This document shows positions 12,107 to 21,257 of a stretch of 64,000 nucleotides of DNA, piece by piece. The translations under genes were made by a program, and so were the position numbers. Within the stretch, counting starts at the first letter, position 1, and each line of letters begins with the position of its first letter. The stretch lies in NCBI GenBank assembly GCA_021432635.1, contig MU270073.1, positions 152,161 through 216,160 on the forward strand. Reading direction: 5' to 3'. Under the pieces are notes generated by a model, which saw only the letters and a list, made by a program, of their open reading frames with translations, did not search any database and was not told where the DNA came from. The DNA is from Thozetella sp. PMI_491. Its lineage: Eukaryota > Ascomycota > Sordariomycetes > Chaetosphaeriales > Chaetosphaeriaceae.

Positions 12107-12283
12107 CACAGGTCTGTACCGAGCAGACAAGGGCCAGGCTGGTCACGCTAGATGACCGAGCCCTGCTACACCTAAGGGAAAATAGATCCATTGTTCAAGA
12201 GACTATCCGGCTAATCATAGCTATTCATGTCCTCCTTTCGTATCTTTTGTATGGTTCCAGCAGACTGGCCAGCCTTGCTTTCC

Positions 12284-12297
12284 GCCCCCCCCCCCCG
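12284..12297. repeat. short poly-C run in convergent spacer
   Basis: A C homopolymer of about 13 nt lies in the 242-nt spacer between the stops of the Noc1 gene (12106) and the convergent 147-aa gene (12349). It is of low significance and its exact length is uncertain by eye. Confidence 0.6.
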
Positions 12298-12348
12298 GGT
12301 ATCTTCGACGCTTCCCTCTTTCCCATGCCTACCACCTAGACACGGTGC

Positions 12349-12901
12349 TTAAGTATCGAACCACTCCAGAGGGTCCTTCTTGGTGAAGATGGCACGGTAG
12401 GTCTTGTCGCCACTTTCGTGCTCCTTCTCTTCGGTGTGGATGCTGTGCAGCTTGGCCGGCTCGCCTTCGGGCCCGTCGGTGAAGGCGCGGAAGTGAATGT
12501 AGGCGGGGCCGCTGTCGGGCAAGGCAGGGATGCGCACCTTGCCGAACAGGTGGACGCCGTAGGCCGAGCGGCCCACGCGCACCTCGACAAAGTCGGCCTC
12601 GGTGAAGCCGGCCAGGTCGTGGTCCGACAGGTCGCGCACGGCGGCGAAGTACTCGGGCTCGTGCTTGTCGTGGTCGTGCCGCAGGTGTACGATCTCGTGC
12701 TTCAGCTTGGGGAGGATCTCCTTGAACACGTGGATGGACTCCTCCTTGGGCGGGTGGGCTGAGCCGAAGTCGACGGTGCTTTCGGTCGCCTGGGGAAAGT
12801 CGAGGAGGTTAGAATTGTTACCTTCGAAAATACTGCCGCCATCTCCAGGCAAGGGGCTAGGAGGGAGGAGGTATGAGGGAGAGGCCGTTGGTGCTTACCA
12901 T
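12349..12901 (-). CDS. unnamed 147-aa protein with an ATG-only first coding exon
   Basis: I do not recognise the family. The main exon 12789-12349 encodes ATESTVDFGSAHPPKEES onward and has no suitable internal ATG near its start. Upstream, ATG at 12901-12899 is followed immediately by GTAAGC. The acceptor CCCCAG ends at 12790 and a CTAAC branch site lies just upstream of it, giving a 109-nt intron and a first coding exon of exactly three nucleotides. The protein is soluble, His- and charge-rich (HLRHDHDKHEPEYF), with a beta-rich second half (DFVEVRVGRSAYGVHLFGKV, AYIHFRAFTDG) and a terminal DPLEWFDT; there is no signal peptide or membrane segment. The alternative start at 12852 (MPGDGGSIFEG) would read through the intron and is judged less likely. 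Convergent with Noc1. Confidence 0.75.
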
Positions 12902-14482
12902 CTTGTCAGCTTTCTGGCGTGTGTGTGTGTGTGTTGTTGCAATTGGATGCTAAAAAGATAGGACGGGATCGGATGGGTTTCGCAGAGATGCAATGTCTCT
13001 ATGTCTCGTCGACTACCTAACCGGGGGGGGGAGGTCAGCGGCAGCGGGCTGGTCTAGTATTTAAGCTAGACCCTTGCCCCAGTCGTCGACCTCGTGTCAC
13101 GCCAGAAACGCAGAAACGTGCATTTCACTGAGGATGGAACCGGTTTGAGCTAACCTGGGCAGGCTGCCTATGACGCTACGCCAGGGGAGGGGCGATTGGG
13201 GAGTAAAGGGACTCTCTGCGGGGTGGCGGGGTAGCTCCTTGGAACAGCCGTCGTCATGACGGGCGGATCCCTCCCTGCGCGCCCATTTCGGGCGCCCTCT
13301 CCAATTTTGTTTGCTTCGGCTCCAGGCCAAATCAGAAGGCCACATTGGCTGCCGGCCCGCAGGCCTTGAAACCATCCTTGACATCACGGCTGACTGGCTG
13401 AGAAGGGGTTCGGCGGCCTTGCTTGCTTGGGTCTAGGAGCCCAAGCGAAGGGCTGCCGCCTTGTTCTCATGCAAAACCTATGACGGGGATCAGCTATGTA
13501 CACCAAATCTAGCTCAGGTACCTACTTTTGGTTGTCTCCTTTGGTACCTTCTTACCTGGCAACCTGGGTCCTGTGTATGCACTGTACTGTACTACGGGAA
13601 CTGCTAGCGCAGAAACGGACACCTGAAGAATCATTCTCCTCCCCTGGCCTGGCCTGGCCGGCCGACCGAGCCCGCATGAAACTGGACGCATGAAGCGCTG
13701 ATCCGCCACGGCTTGGTGCTCCCCCCCGCGGACGAACCACAAGCCTCGCCAGGGTCTGCTTTGCTGACGCAATTGCCAGGAAGAGCTTGAGGTGCTAGGT
13801 AGATGGACTAGGTAGATGGAGAGTGTGTGCACCCAGGCACACAATGTCAAAGAAAGCCAATATGCAGCCAGGAAGCTCATATGGCCGGTCCAGTGTTCTT
13901 TCTCTCCAGTTGGTATTCCACATGTCAGAGCAACACCCTTTTGTCGTTCCGCGGCCTTCTCGCTTAGCCCCTTTTCTTCTATCAACAAAAGGACAAAAGG
14001 GGAGGAGCAAGCCGCGCCGCACAGGAACCTCATCCAACTCGGCAACGTCGGGTGCAGTTCCTTCCACATCCCGATCCAGAGACTAGTGCAAGAAGACATC
14101 GTGTAGAATACAGTGTCTATGTGGGTTGACGTGCTGTTGTATGTACAAAGTTGCACCTTGCGCGGGAGCCTATCCTAATGCTGGCCCTTCTGGCTCAAGC
14201 AAGCGCGCGACCACAATTACGAACCCGAGCATATGCCAATCCGCTCAGGACCGCAAGGAAAAGCGCCCAACTCCGGGTGGCCTCTACCGGCCTGATCTTT
14301 CTGTCTGTCTATTCATGACAAGCATTTCCTGTGTAAATGGGTCACAGTCCCCTCCATGCGCCAGCGAAACGTCGTCAACTGCGTGATCCCCATTGCTAGG
14401 GTCGGACGGCCGTAACCTCCTTGTAACTGGTAGGAACGACCGTCGCGCCCAAGCATCTAGTCTGTCTCTAGATATCGAGCTG
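12902..14482. other. intergenic, no supported gene
   Basis: The stretch between the start of the 147-aa gene and the stop of the thioesterase gene is about 1.6 kb. It begins with a GT/CA microsatellite (about 12919-12934) in the presumed 5' UTR, carries a poly-G run near 13023-13031 and a 13-bp tandem duplication at 13795-13820. A 215-codon minus-strand frame (13509-14156) has no domain and no protein-like composition. Confidence 0.55.
13795..13820. repeat. 13-bp unit, two tandem copies
   Basis: CTAGGTAGATGGA is repeated head to tail twice without mismatch, in intergenic sequence. Confidence 0.85.
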
Positions 14483-15558
14483 CTAGTTTGCGGGTGAAAT
14501 AGGATAGACCTTCGCCATGGTCTGCGAATAGAGAATGCCATTAGCACGGCATCACTCTTAAGTAAGCAGCGACGACGCGCAGAAGCGCAAGTCACCGTAA
14601 GCAAGAGATAGGGGTAAACGTACCGCAGCTTGGCGAGGCGAGATGTACAGTGCCGACGCCGTGGCCAGCACCACCGGCTTGTCGCCCTCCTTGATCGGTA
14701 CCGTCTCGATATGGCCCTCAACCCACGCCTTGCGACCCTCAGACTTGACCGTGGTGCCTCGGAGGACCAAGTACTGGTCCGCCATGGCCGGGGCCTTGTA
14801 GTTGACCTCGAGCTTGGCCGTCATGCCTACATGGTGCGGCAGCACGGGGAAGCAGCATCGTGCCAGGCCCTCGTCCAGCATGGTGGCCAGGAAGCCGCCG
14901 TGGATTACGCCCATGTGGCCGCACATGTTGGGCCCAACGTGGCTGATCTGCACGTAGCTCTTGCCGCTCTTCTCCGACCAGCTAAATGGGGGCACCGTGA
15001 CGCGGCCGTTGCCCATGAGTGTGCCGGCCGTCAGGTTCTGCTCGCGCCACGAGTTGGGGAGCTTGAGGTGCGGGCGCGACTCGATGAAGTCCGGGTTGGC
15101 GCGGAGCTCAGCCACCAGGGGCAGCGAGTTGATATAGTCCTCCTTCTCTTGCGCGTCCGTATCCGCCGGGACGAACATCTGGAGGGTGTCGGCGTCGCTG
15201 GCGGGGTGCCGAATCTCGGCGACGGTTTCATAGGGGACGGCCATGGCGAAGCCGATGGCAGCGGACACAACGGCGGTGCCGGTAAAGAGGGCGAGGCGAA
15301 GGATCCAGGAGCGCTTGGGCGCCGGGGCAGTAGCGACTTCTGAGCGGTTTAGTTAGCTCAATGGCTCGAAGATCGAGGAGAGGGAGGCAGGTAAAGAGAG
15401 AGGGGGTAGCTGTGGTGCGAAAGGGGGGCCGGGACTGGCTTACCAGGTATTGTCGACGCTAGTCGAACTGCTTGTCTGTTGAGCAGCCGAGGGGTTACAG
15501 ACCGAAGGGGTAGCGGCTGTCGAGGAGCTACTCGCAGGATGGCTCGTGAGAGGGACAT
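14483..15558 (-). CDS. mitochondrial-type HotDog-fold acyl-CoA thioesterase
   Basis: Predicted acyl-CoA thioesterase of the PaaI/4HBT HotDog superfamily. Three exons: 15558-15444, 15339-14624 and 14521-14483; introns of 104 and 102 nt; 289 aa. The N-terminus (MSLSRAILRVAPRQPLPLRS, with RLLNRQAVRLAS further on) is a good mitochondrial presequence. A hydrophobic helix follows at about 50-70 (LRLALFTGTAVVSAAIGFAM), suggesting inner-membrane anchoring. The HotDog domain lies at about 130-275. It contains the HMGVIHGGFLATMLDEGLAR motif, whose central helix carries the catalytic acidic residue in this superfamily, and VNYKAPAMADQYLVLRG. The last exon adds only 12 residues (TMAKVYPISPAN) and is supported by clean acceptor and frame. 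The physiological acyl substrate cannot be told from sequence. Transcribed divergently from APS kinase. Confidence 0.88.
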
Positions 15559-16748
15559 GTCGGAGGCCCGGGCTATGCCCGTTTATATAGTCGCGATCCC
15601 ACGAGCGGCTGAACGGATGTCACGGATAAGCCCAACATCCACAGCCAAGGAAAAAAAAAAAAAAAGGAGGCTCCCGTCGCGAGACTGTTGGGAGTGCGCC
15701 TACCTCGGTTGGCGGTGGATTAGTCACTGCTATAGGTAGTAGGTCCAAGATCGCTTTTGTTGGGCTCCGCAATAGTCGGTAATTGGCGATTGGCAAGACG
15801 CGCCTAGACACAAGGGGGAACGAACGAACTGGGCGGCCGATGCATCGGGAATCGGGATAGCTTCAAACTGCGATTGCGCCCCTCTTGCCAACCTCGGTTG
15901 GGGGCGGCTGTAGGGAGCAACCCTAACCCCGGGCCTAGACTGGCCTATCACATAACAAGCTGCCTAGGGTAGCATTAGTTATACATTAAGTCGGTCGGCG
16001 TACAGAGCCTCGTCCGATTCGGAGAGGGTTACTCAGGGTCATCAAGCCCGTGATTTGTCCTGCCTGTCACGGCGAAGATTGTTCCTCTTCTGCACGTCTC
16101 TTCTGGAAGCCCAGATGCTGTGGAAAGGATCTTGACTCGACGCCGTTTCAAGCCTGCCCTCTGCCTCGGCTCCACGACCAGCAACCAGCCGGAGAAGCGC
16201 CGGAATCTAGTGGCGGTAGAAAAGCCCGAGGGCCTGCCTTTCCAGGGAAAAAAAAAAAAAAAACCCCGGCGCCTATCCAGGCCATGCCTGGCCAGCCAAG
16301 GAAAACACATTTAACCAAGACGCGGCCTCCCCGAGCCCGAAGCAAACAGCCCGACCGACACCGCGCCCCCGCCCCCCGAAATTGTGCCCCTTCTCTGTCT
16401 GGCATTGTAGCAGCGGATGCGGGTGGTCTGCTTAGACATGCCGCGTCAGGCGCCCACATGCGCTGCAGGTCCCACGGCGCAAACGGCCGTAATTCTTACT
16501 GAACATGGCGCCAGTTGCGGCATTATGAGGCATACGTCTCGGCGGCGGGGGGCGGAGACCGTTTAGCTCTGGAAGCACATCGGAGGCAAAAGAGAGCCTT
16601 CAAACTAGCCCCTCGTCCCCATAGAAAATTTGGCCCACCAGGGTAAACCCAACTTTGATTTCCTGCCGATTTCCTCTTGGTTATACTTTGCTTCTTTCCC
16701 GAAACTACAGAGGCTGGTTTCTGGAATAGTTCCTCGTATTCTCTCCTA
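15559..16748. promoter_or_regulatory. divergent promoter region with A-tracts and a telomere-like motif
   Basis: This 1190-nt spacer separates the thioesterase and APS kinase start codons. It contains A-tracts of 15 nt (15651-15665) and 16 nt (16248-16263), of the kind that disfavour nucleosomes, and AACCCTAACCCC at 15919-15930, which resembles the TTAGGG telomere repeat (telobox). No gene is supported here. Confidence 0.5.
15919..15930. promoter_or_regulatory. telobox-like CCCTAA motif
   Basis: AACCCTAACCCC in the divergent thioesterase/APS kinase spacer matches nearly two units of the CCCTAA strand of the fungal telomere repeat. Interstitial copies are known binding sites for Tbf1/TRF-like factors; function here is inference. 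Confidence 0.35.
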
Positions 16749-17748
16749 ATGGCGACGTAAGTTTATTCCCCGTGCATCCCCTGTTTGCACAGGACCCTTC
16801 TTCCCCGGCGTCCTTAGAGGGGTAAAAAAAAAAAAGAAAAGCCAGAAAAAATCTACTGCCCCGCGGAGCTTAGTTGCCCCTCCATCGCTGTGACCGGGGG
16901 GCGTTGCGCAGAGAGAGGGGCATCGCGACTCGCGAACCGTCAGCACTACGCAAGAGAGACGTGCGGACCACCACCTGTGCCCGGTGTACTGGACTGACAT
17001 ACCAATGCCTCGCTAGCAACATCACCTGGCACCCGTCGCTGTCGCGGCACGAGCGAAACACGCTGCGCGGGCAACGCGGCTTGACCATCTGGTTCACGGG
17101 TCTGTCTGCCTCGGGCAAGTCGACCGTTGCTACCGCGCTCGAGCAGCACCTGCTGCATCTGGGCCTCGCCGCCTACCGCCTGGACGGCGACAATGTGCGC
17201 TTCGGGCTGAACAAGGACCTGGGCTTCTCGGAGAAGGACCGCAACGAGAACATCCGCCGCATCGCCGAGGTATTTTTTTCTATCTACTGCTGTCGCCATG
17301 CCCTTACCCTTCCTTGCCAGCCACGGCGCCTTACGACACGAGACTGTGCTAACCATCCGCGCTCCCTACCAAGGTTGCCAAGCTGTTCGCCGATTCGTCG
17401 ACCATCGCGCTCACCTCCTTCATCTCGCCGTACAAGGCGGACCGGCAGATCGCGCGGGATCTGCACGCGCAAGCGTCGCAGGGCGGCGACGACGCCATCC
17501 CCTTCATCGAGGTCTTTGTCGACATCCCGCTCGAGGAGGCGGAGCGCCGCGACCCCAAGGGGCTGTACAAGAAGGCGCGGGCCGGCGAGATCAAGGACTT
17601 CACCGGCATCTCGGCCCCTTATGAGGCTCCAGAGAACCCCGAGATCACGGTCCGGACCGACCAGCTCAGCGTAGAGGAGAGCGTGCGCAAGATTGTCGAT
17701 TACCTGGTCGAGAAGGGGCTTGTACAGAACACCAAGGAGGTGAAATAA
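16749..17748 (+). CDS. met14: adenylylsulfate (APS) kinase
   Basis: Phosphorylates adenosine 5'-phosphosulfate to PAPS, the second step of sulfate assimilation, in the cytosol. Three exons: 16749-16756 (8 nt: ATGGCGAC), 17017-17269 and 17374-17748; introns of 260 and 104 nt; 211 aa, the normal length for fungal APS kinases. The joined N-terminus [20 protein letters not shown] is the typical family start, which supports the 8-nt first coding exon. The P-loop GLSASGKST is at residues 31-39. [17 protein letters not shown] and [18 protein letters not shown] follow, then [10 protein letters not shown] and the [17 protein letters not shown] lid segment, ending [13 protein letters not shown]. Intron 1 is unusually long for this window and holds an A-tract near 16824. 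The gene ends 277 nt from the convergent V-ATPase gene. Confidence 0.95.
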
Positions 17749-18025
17749 ATAAGTTGCAGGCGGCATGAGCAGAGAGGAGGGGAGGGGGAGAATAGGAGAG
17801 GACGAGGGGGAAAGTATGCGTGTACATATACACCCTTGGGGCGGCATTGTTTGGCTCGGCCGAGCGAAGGTCGCCCGGCTTTCAGGGTGGAGCGAGGGAG
17901 AAGAGGTGGAGCGAGATATTGACATTATGATACCGTGAGCATGCAAGTGCCGAGTTCCATCCCCAAAAAGTGCCCAGCCTTCGCCGAAAGCAAACCGTGC
18001 GTCCGTCTAGCATCGCTATCCATAC

Positions 18026-19322
18026 TCATGGAAACTCATACTCGTAGTACACGTAGGCTGTGTACTCGTTCCCTTCGCCCACCCCGAGCCCTGCCGCAGC
18101 CATGTCCGACGAGAGCGCGGCATCGTCCTTAGTGACCCGGCCCTTCTTATCCCGGCCGAAGGCGTTGCCACCGAGGTACGAGTACGCCGAGTCCAGGTTC
18201 GACTTCACCTTCTTGGCCTGTTTCGAAGTGGTCTGTAGCCCTGTTAGATCTCCTGCCTCTCTCCGTCCCCCTGCGTCTCCCGGTTCGACCGGTGCTCACC
18301 TTGATAACCACGCTTACGAACTCGAGCGGCAATCCGTATCGTAGCACCGTCTCCACGAAAACGCGCAGTGTCATGGTATGCGCCCAGAACACGACTGTCT
18401 CGCTCCAGCTGGTCCGGCCCTGGCGCAGGGCCTCGCCCCAGACCTTGCGCTCCTCCTTGACAACCCGCTCCAGCTCGCGCTTCTCCTCCTCCTTGCCGCC
18501 CTCGACGTACTTGTACTGGCGTGGGGTCCACTTCTGCTCGCGGGCTTTCTGCAGGAACTCGGCGCTAGTCTTCTTAAAGGTCGTGACGGCGAACAGCGCG
18601 AACTCGTCGTCCTGGGCGACCTCGAGCGACGACCGTGGCACCACCATGGGGGCCAGCGTCTCGTAGCTCTTGATGAAGTCCTTGCGCGCGTTTGCGGGGA
18701 CCGCAATTAGGTGCGTCTCGAGGTATTCCGAGTCGGTCACGAGGAGCTTGGGGTCGACGATGGGGAGGAGGGATTTGGTCGAGAGGTTCCCCGTCTGTTT
18801 CCTCTGCAGGGCCGCCAGGTTGGTCTTGACACCGTTGTACTGGTTGAATTTGGCCTTGACATCCATATCTGCATTCTGAAGCTCGCTCTGCAGATTGCTC
18901 ACGAGCTCCCCGATCGGCCGGTCGGTTCGGTACCGTCCCTTGTTCCACTGGAAGGTTCGCAGGTAGCTGTCGGTGGGCTCTGCAACAGTCGAGAATTAGT
19001 ACAAGGGGCCTCATGGGGGAGCTGGACCCGGGTCCATACTGTCGTTGACCATCTTGTGATCGGCCGCCTTGGCCTCGTCGCCGTCTAGAATCGACTTGAG
19101 CGATTCGGACACCTTGGACATGACAGCCTCGCAGCCTTGGTTGAGCTTGGTGAGGTCGTCGGCCTGCTGTACCAAGGCATCGAGGGTTCCTATCTTGAAC
19201 GAAGGTATGGGGAACTGGAAAACCTCGCCGTTGTCCGGCCCGACAACGGCCTTCAAGGATTCGAGCGGGTCATCGTCGAAGATGCGAACGGGGAGCGAGA
19301 CGAAGACGTAGGAGGACGGCAT
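18026..19322 (-). CDS. vma5: V-type proton ATPase subunit C
   Basis: Subunit C of the V1 sector, which clamps V1 to the V0 membrane sector and controls reversible assembly of the vacuolar proton pump. Three exons: 19322-19040, 18979-18300 and 18232-18026; introns of 60 and 67 nt; 389 aa, as in other fungi. The N-terminus MPSSYVFVSLPVRIFDDDP leads into the foot domain. Exon 2 starts within the conserved PTDSYLRTFQWNKGRYRTDR segment. The coiled middle contains ADMDVKAKFNQYNGVKTNLA and ALQRKQTGNLSTKSLLPIVD. The C-terminal foot part has TLRVFVETVLRYGLPLEFVS, and the last exon ends AYVYYEYEF with the stop just after. Both splice junctions restore family-consistent sequence. No oddities. Confidence 0.96.
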
Positions 19323-21257
19323 TGCGAATCAACGCATGCCTCCGCTGCGAGTCTCGGGAGGAGGAGGAGGGAAGAGCGGATAGCGCTGGCTAGCTAAGCC
19401 GAGGGGCTTCGAGCTGTGTTTCGCTTGTTAGCCACGAGGCTTGCCTGTCGGCATAGAGCCGTGCAGCTCGGCCACAAGCATCAGGCTGGATGATGCATGA
19501 TGGCTGCGGTGTGAGGCCACAGCTGGTGGGGCTAGCAGACTCACTTACGGGCTCGTCTATTCGCACGCGATTTGGACCAATTTCCGAGGGGTTCAGGATG
19601 GCGAGGAGGGAGCGCGGGATGAGAAATGCCCAAAGTTTGCGATAGAGATGGCGTTGGAGGGGGCAGCAGTGTGTGGAAATAGTCCCGCATTGCCAGGTGC
19701 AACATCATCCATCAGAGGACGTTGAAGTGGGGAGCTAGCTGCCAGGTCCTACCAGGTCCTGGGCGGCCCACTACTGACGGAGCTCCAGCAGGATGAAGAT
19801 CGATCGGACCCGGTCATTGGCTGCCCGCTGCAGCTGCTACTCGAACCCCAAAGCATGTGTGTCCACCGACCACAACACACGCCACCGTGGGCCAGCAACA
19901 CTTTCAACAAAAACAGGGTTCGTGCTCTCTGTGCGCGTGCCACCGCAAGAGGTATGCAGCCTCGGGCAAGCGAGGGAGTGGTAGGGAGGTAAAGGAGGTC
20001 TTTGGTGCGTGATGCACTTCCCGCCCTCCACGTCGGCCGGCCAGCCCGTCGTGGCCGTGAGAGCGGCTGCTCCATGCCCGTCTAGGTAGGTACTCTCGAC
20101 CGCAGCCCAGTATTAATATCAGTCCATGTTTCCAGATAGTAGTAGAGCTATATTGGCCCGCACATCGCAGTCCTTGGCGAGGAGCCGAAGAGCCCGCATA
20201 TCGCCTGGCCTTAGACGAGTCCATTTTGGAGAGACAAAAACTGCCTGCCTGCTCCTGCCCCAGGGGTTCCCAAGGCATTGTAAAGCAAGTTGACTAAGGA
20301 ATATACGGTTTGGCTGCCTACGGAAAGCACGTACAGGCGCAACATAGTGCGGGACCAAAAAATGTATAGGCAATACGGCCTGTGTCCAGGCGACGATGGG
20401 CTTCCCCTGAATGACCAAAACCCCCCAAATGCGCCCCCATAAAGCACCTGCCGCCACTAGGTTTGCCGGGGGGGGGAAGCATTCGGTTGGCTGACCCTGT
20501 TGGATCAAACCTCGTTCTGCCACGTCCAACCGAGCCACGCCACTAGTAGGATTGGCTGTTCGCCATGCCCAATAAATGTTCCCAATCAGCCAGGCTAGTA
20601 TGACTTGGCTCGTCTAGACAACGTCGTCAATTTCAATCGAAACCGGATCAGTCCCTCTGCTTCTTCCCGTCGTCGAACCCCGTATCCCCGACGATTGCTA
20701 CGGCGCCTGGAAACGAGCTGACTACGCGTCGCCTTGTTGCTCCCGTGCTCGGCCCTTGGCTGTGTCTCTCGCAAGCTTGCACGCCAAGATCGGCCAACGG
20801 CAACCATTGCATGGAGACAACCTGACTCTTCATCACCACTGGGCGGGCCACGGACGACATCGAGGGATTGGGCGACGGGACCCCGGGCTCGTCGACCACG
20901 GACTGCCTCGTAGCTCATCGGAGCACCTGCTCCCAGGGCCGCGCTAGGCTCGGTTTCGGCGCGCGTAAAGTGCTCGGGAGCGTCAGCCCTGCGCAGCCAG
21001 CCAACAGCGGCTTACCTGGCGGGCCACGATATCGTCCAATTCAGCCATACTTGTCCGACCGACCAATCTCGCTGCGCAACCTAATATGTGACTTGGGCGC
21101 CGCCTCAAATCGTCGCCGCCTGCCGCTCCTAATCCCCTTGCCTACACCCCCCTACTACACTGCAGACTCGACTACCCCGCAAGCTGAGCCCTCCGTGTGA
21201 GCTGCTGGAGTGGAAGCCCGGGTGCGTCGACGGGGACTATGAATTCTGGCCGCACCA
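19323..21257. other. divergent intergenic region, no supported gene
   Basis: The 1.9 kb between the V-ATPase subunit C start and the AT-hook gene start is unique sequence. A 139-codon minus-strand frame at 20119-20538 has no protein-like composition or domain. The part from about 20640 to 21257 is CT-rich on the + strand, as expected of a 5' leader for the AT-hook gene. Confidence 0.55.

Noticed and set aside
13509-14156. 215-codon minus-strand open frame
   Set aside because: Composition is random-looking, with no domain, signal peptide or neighbours to support it.
15347-15375. TAGCTCAATGG resembling a tRNA A box
   Set aside because: No B box (GGTTCRANNC) or cloverleaf downstream; it lies in the thioesterase first intron.
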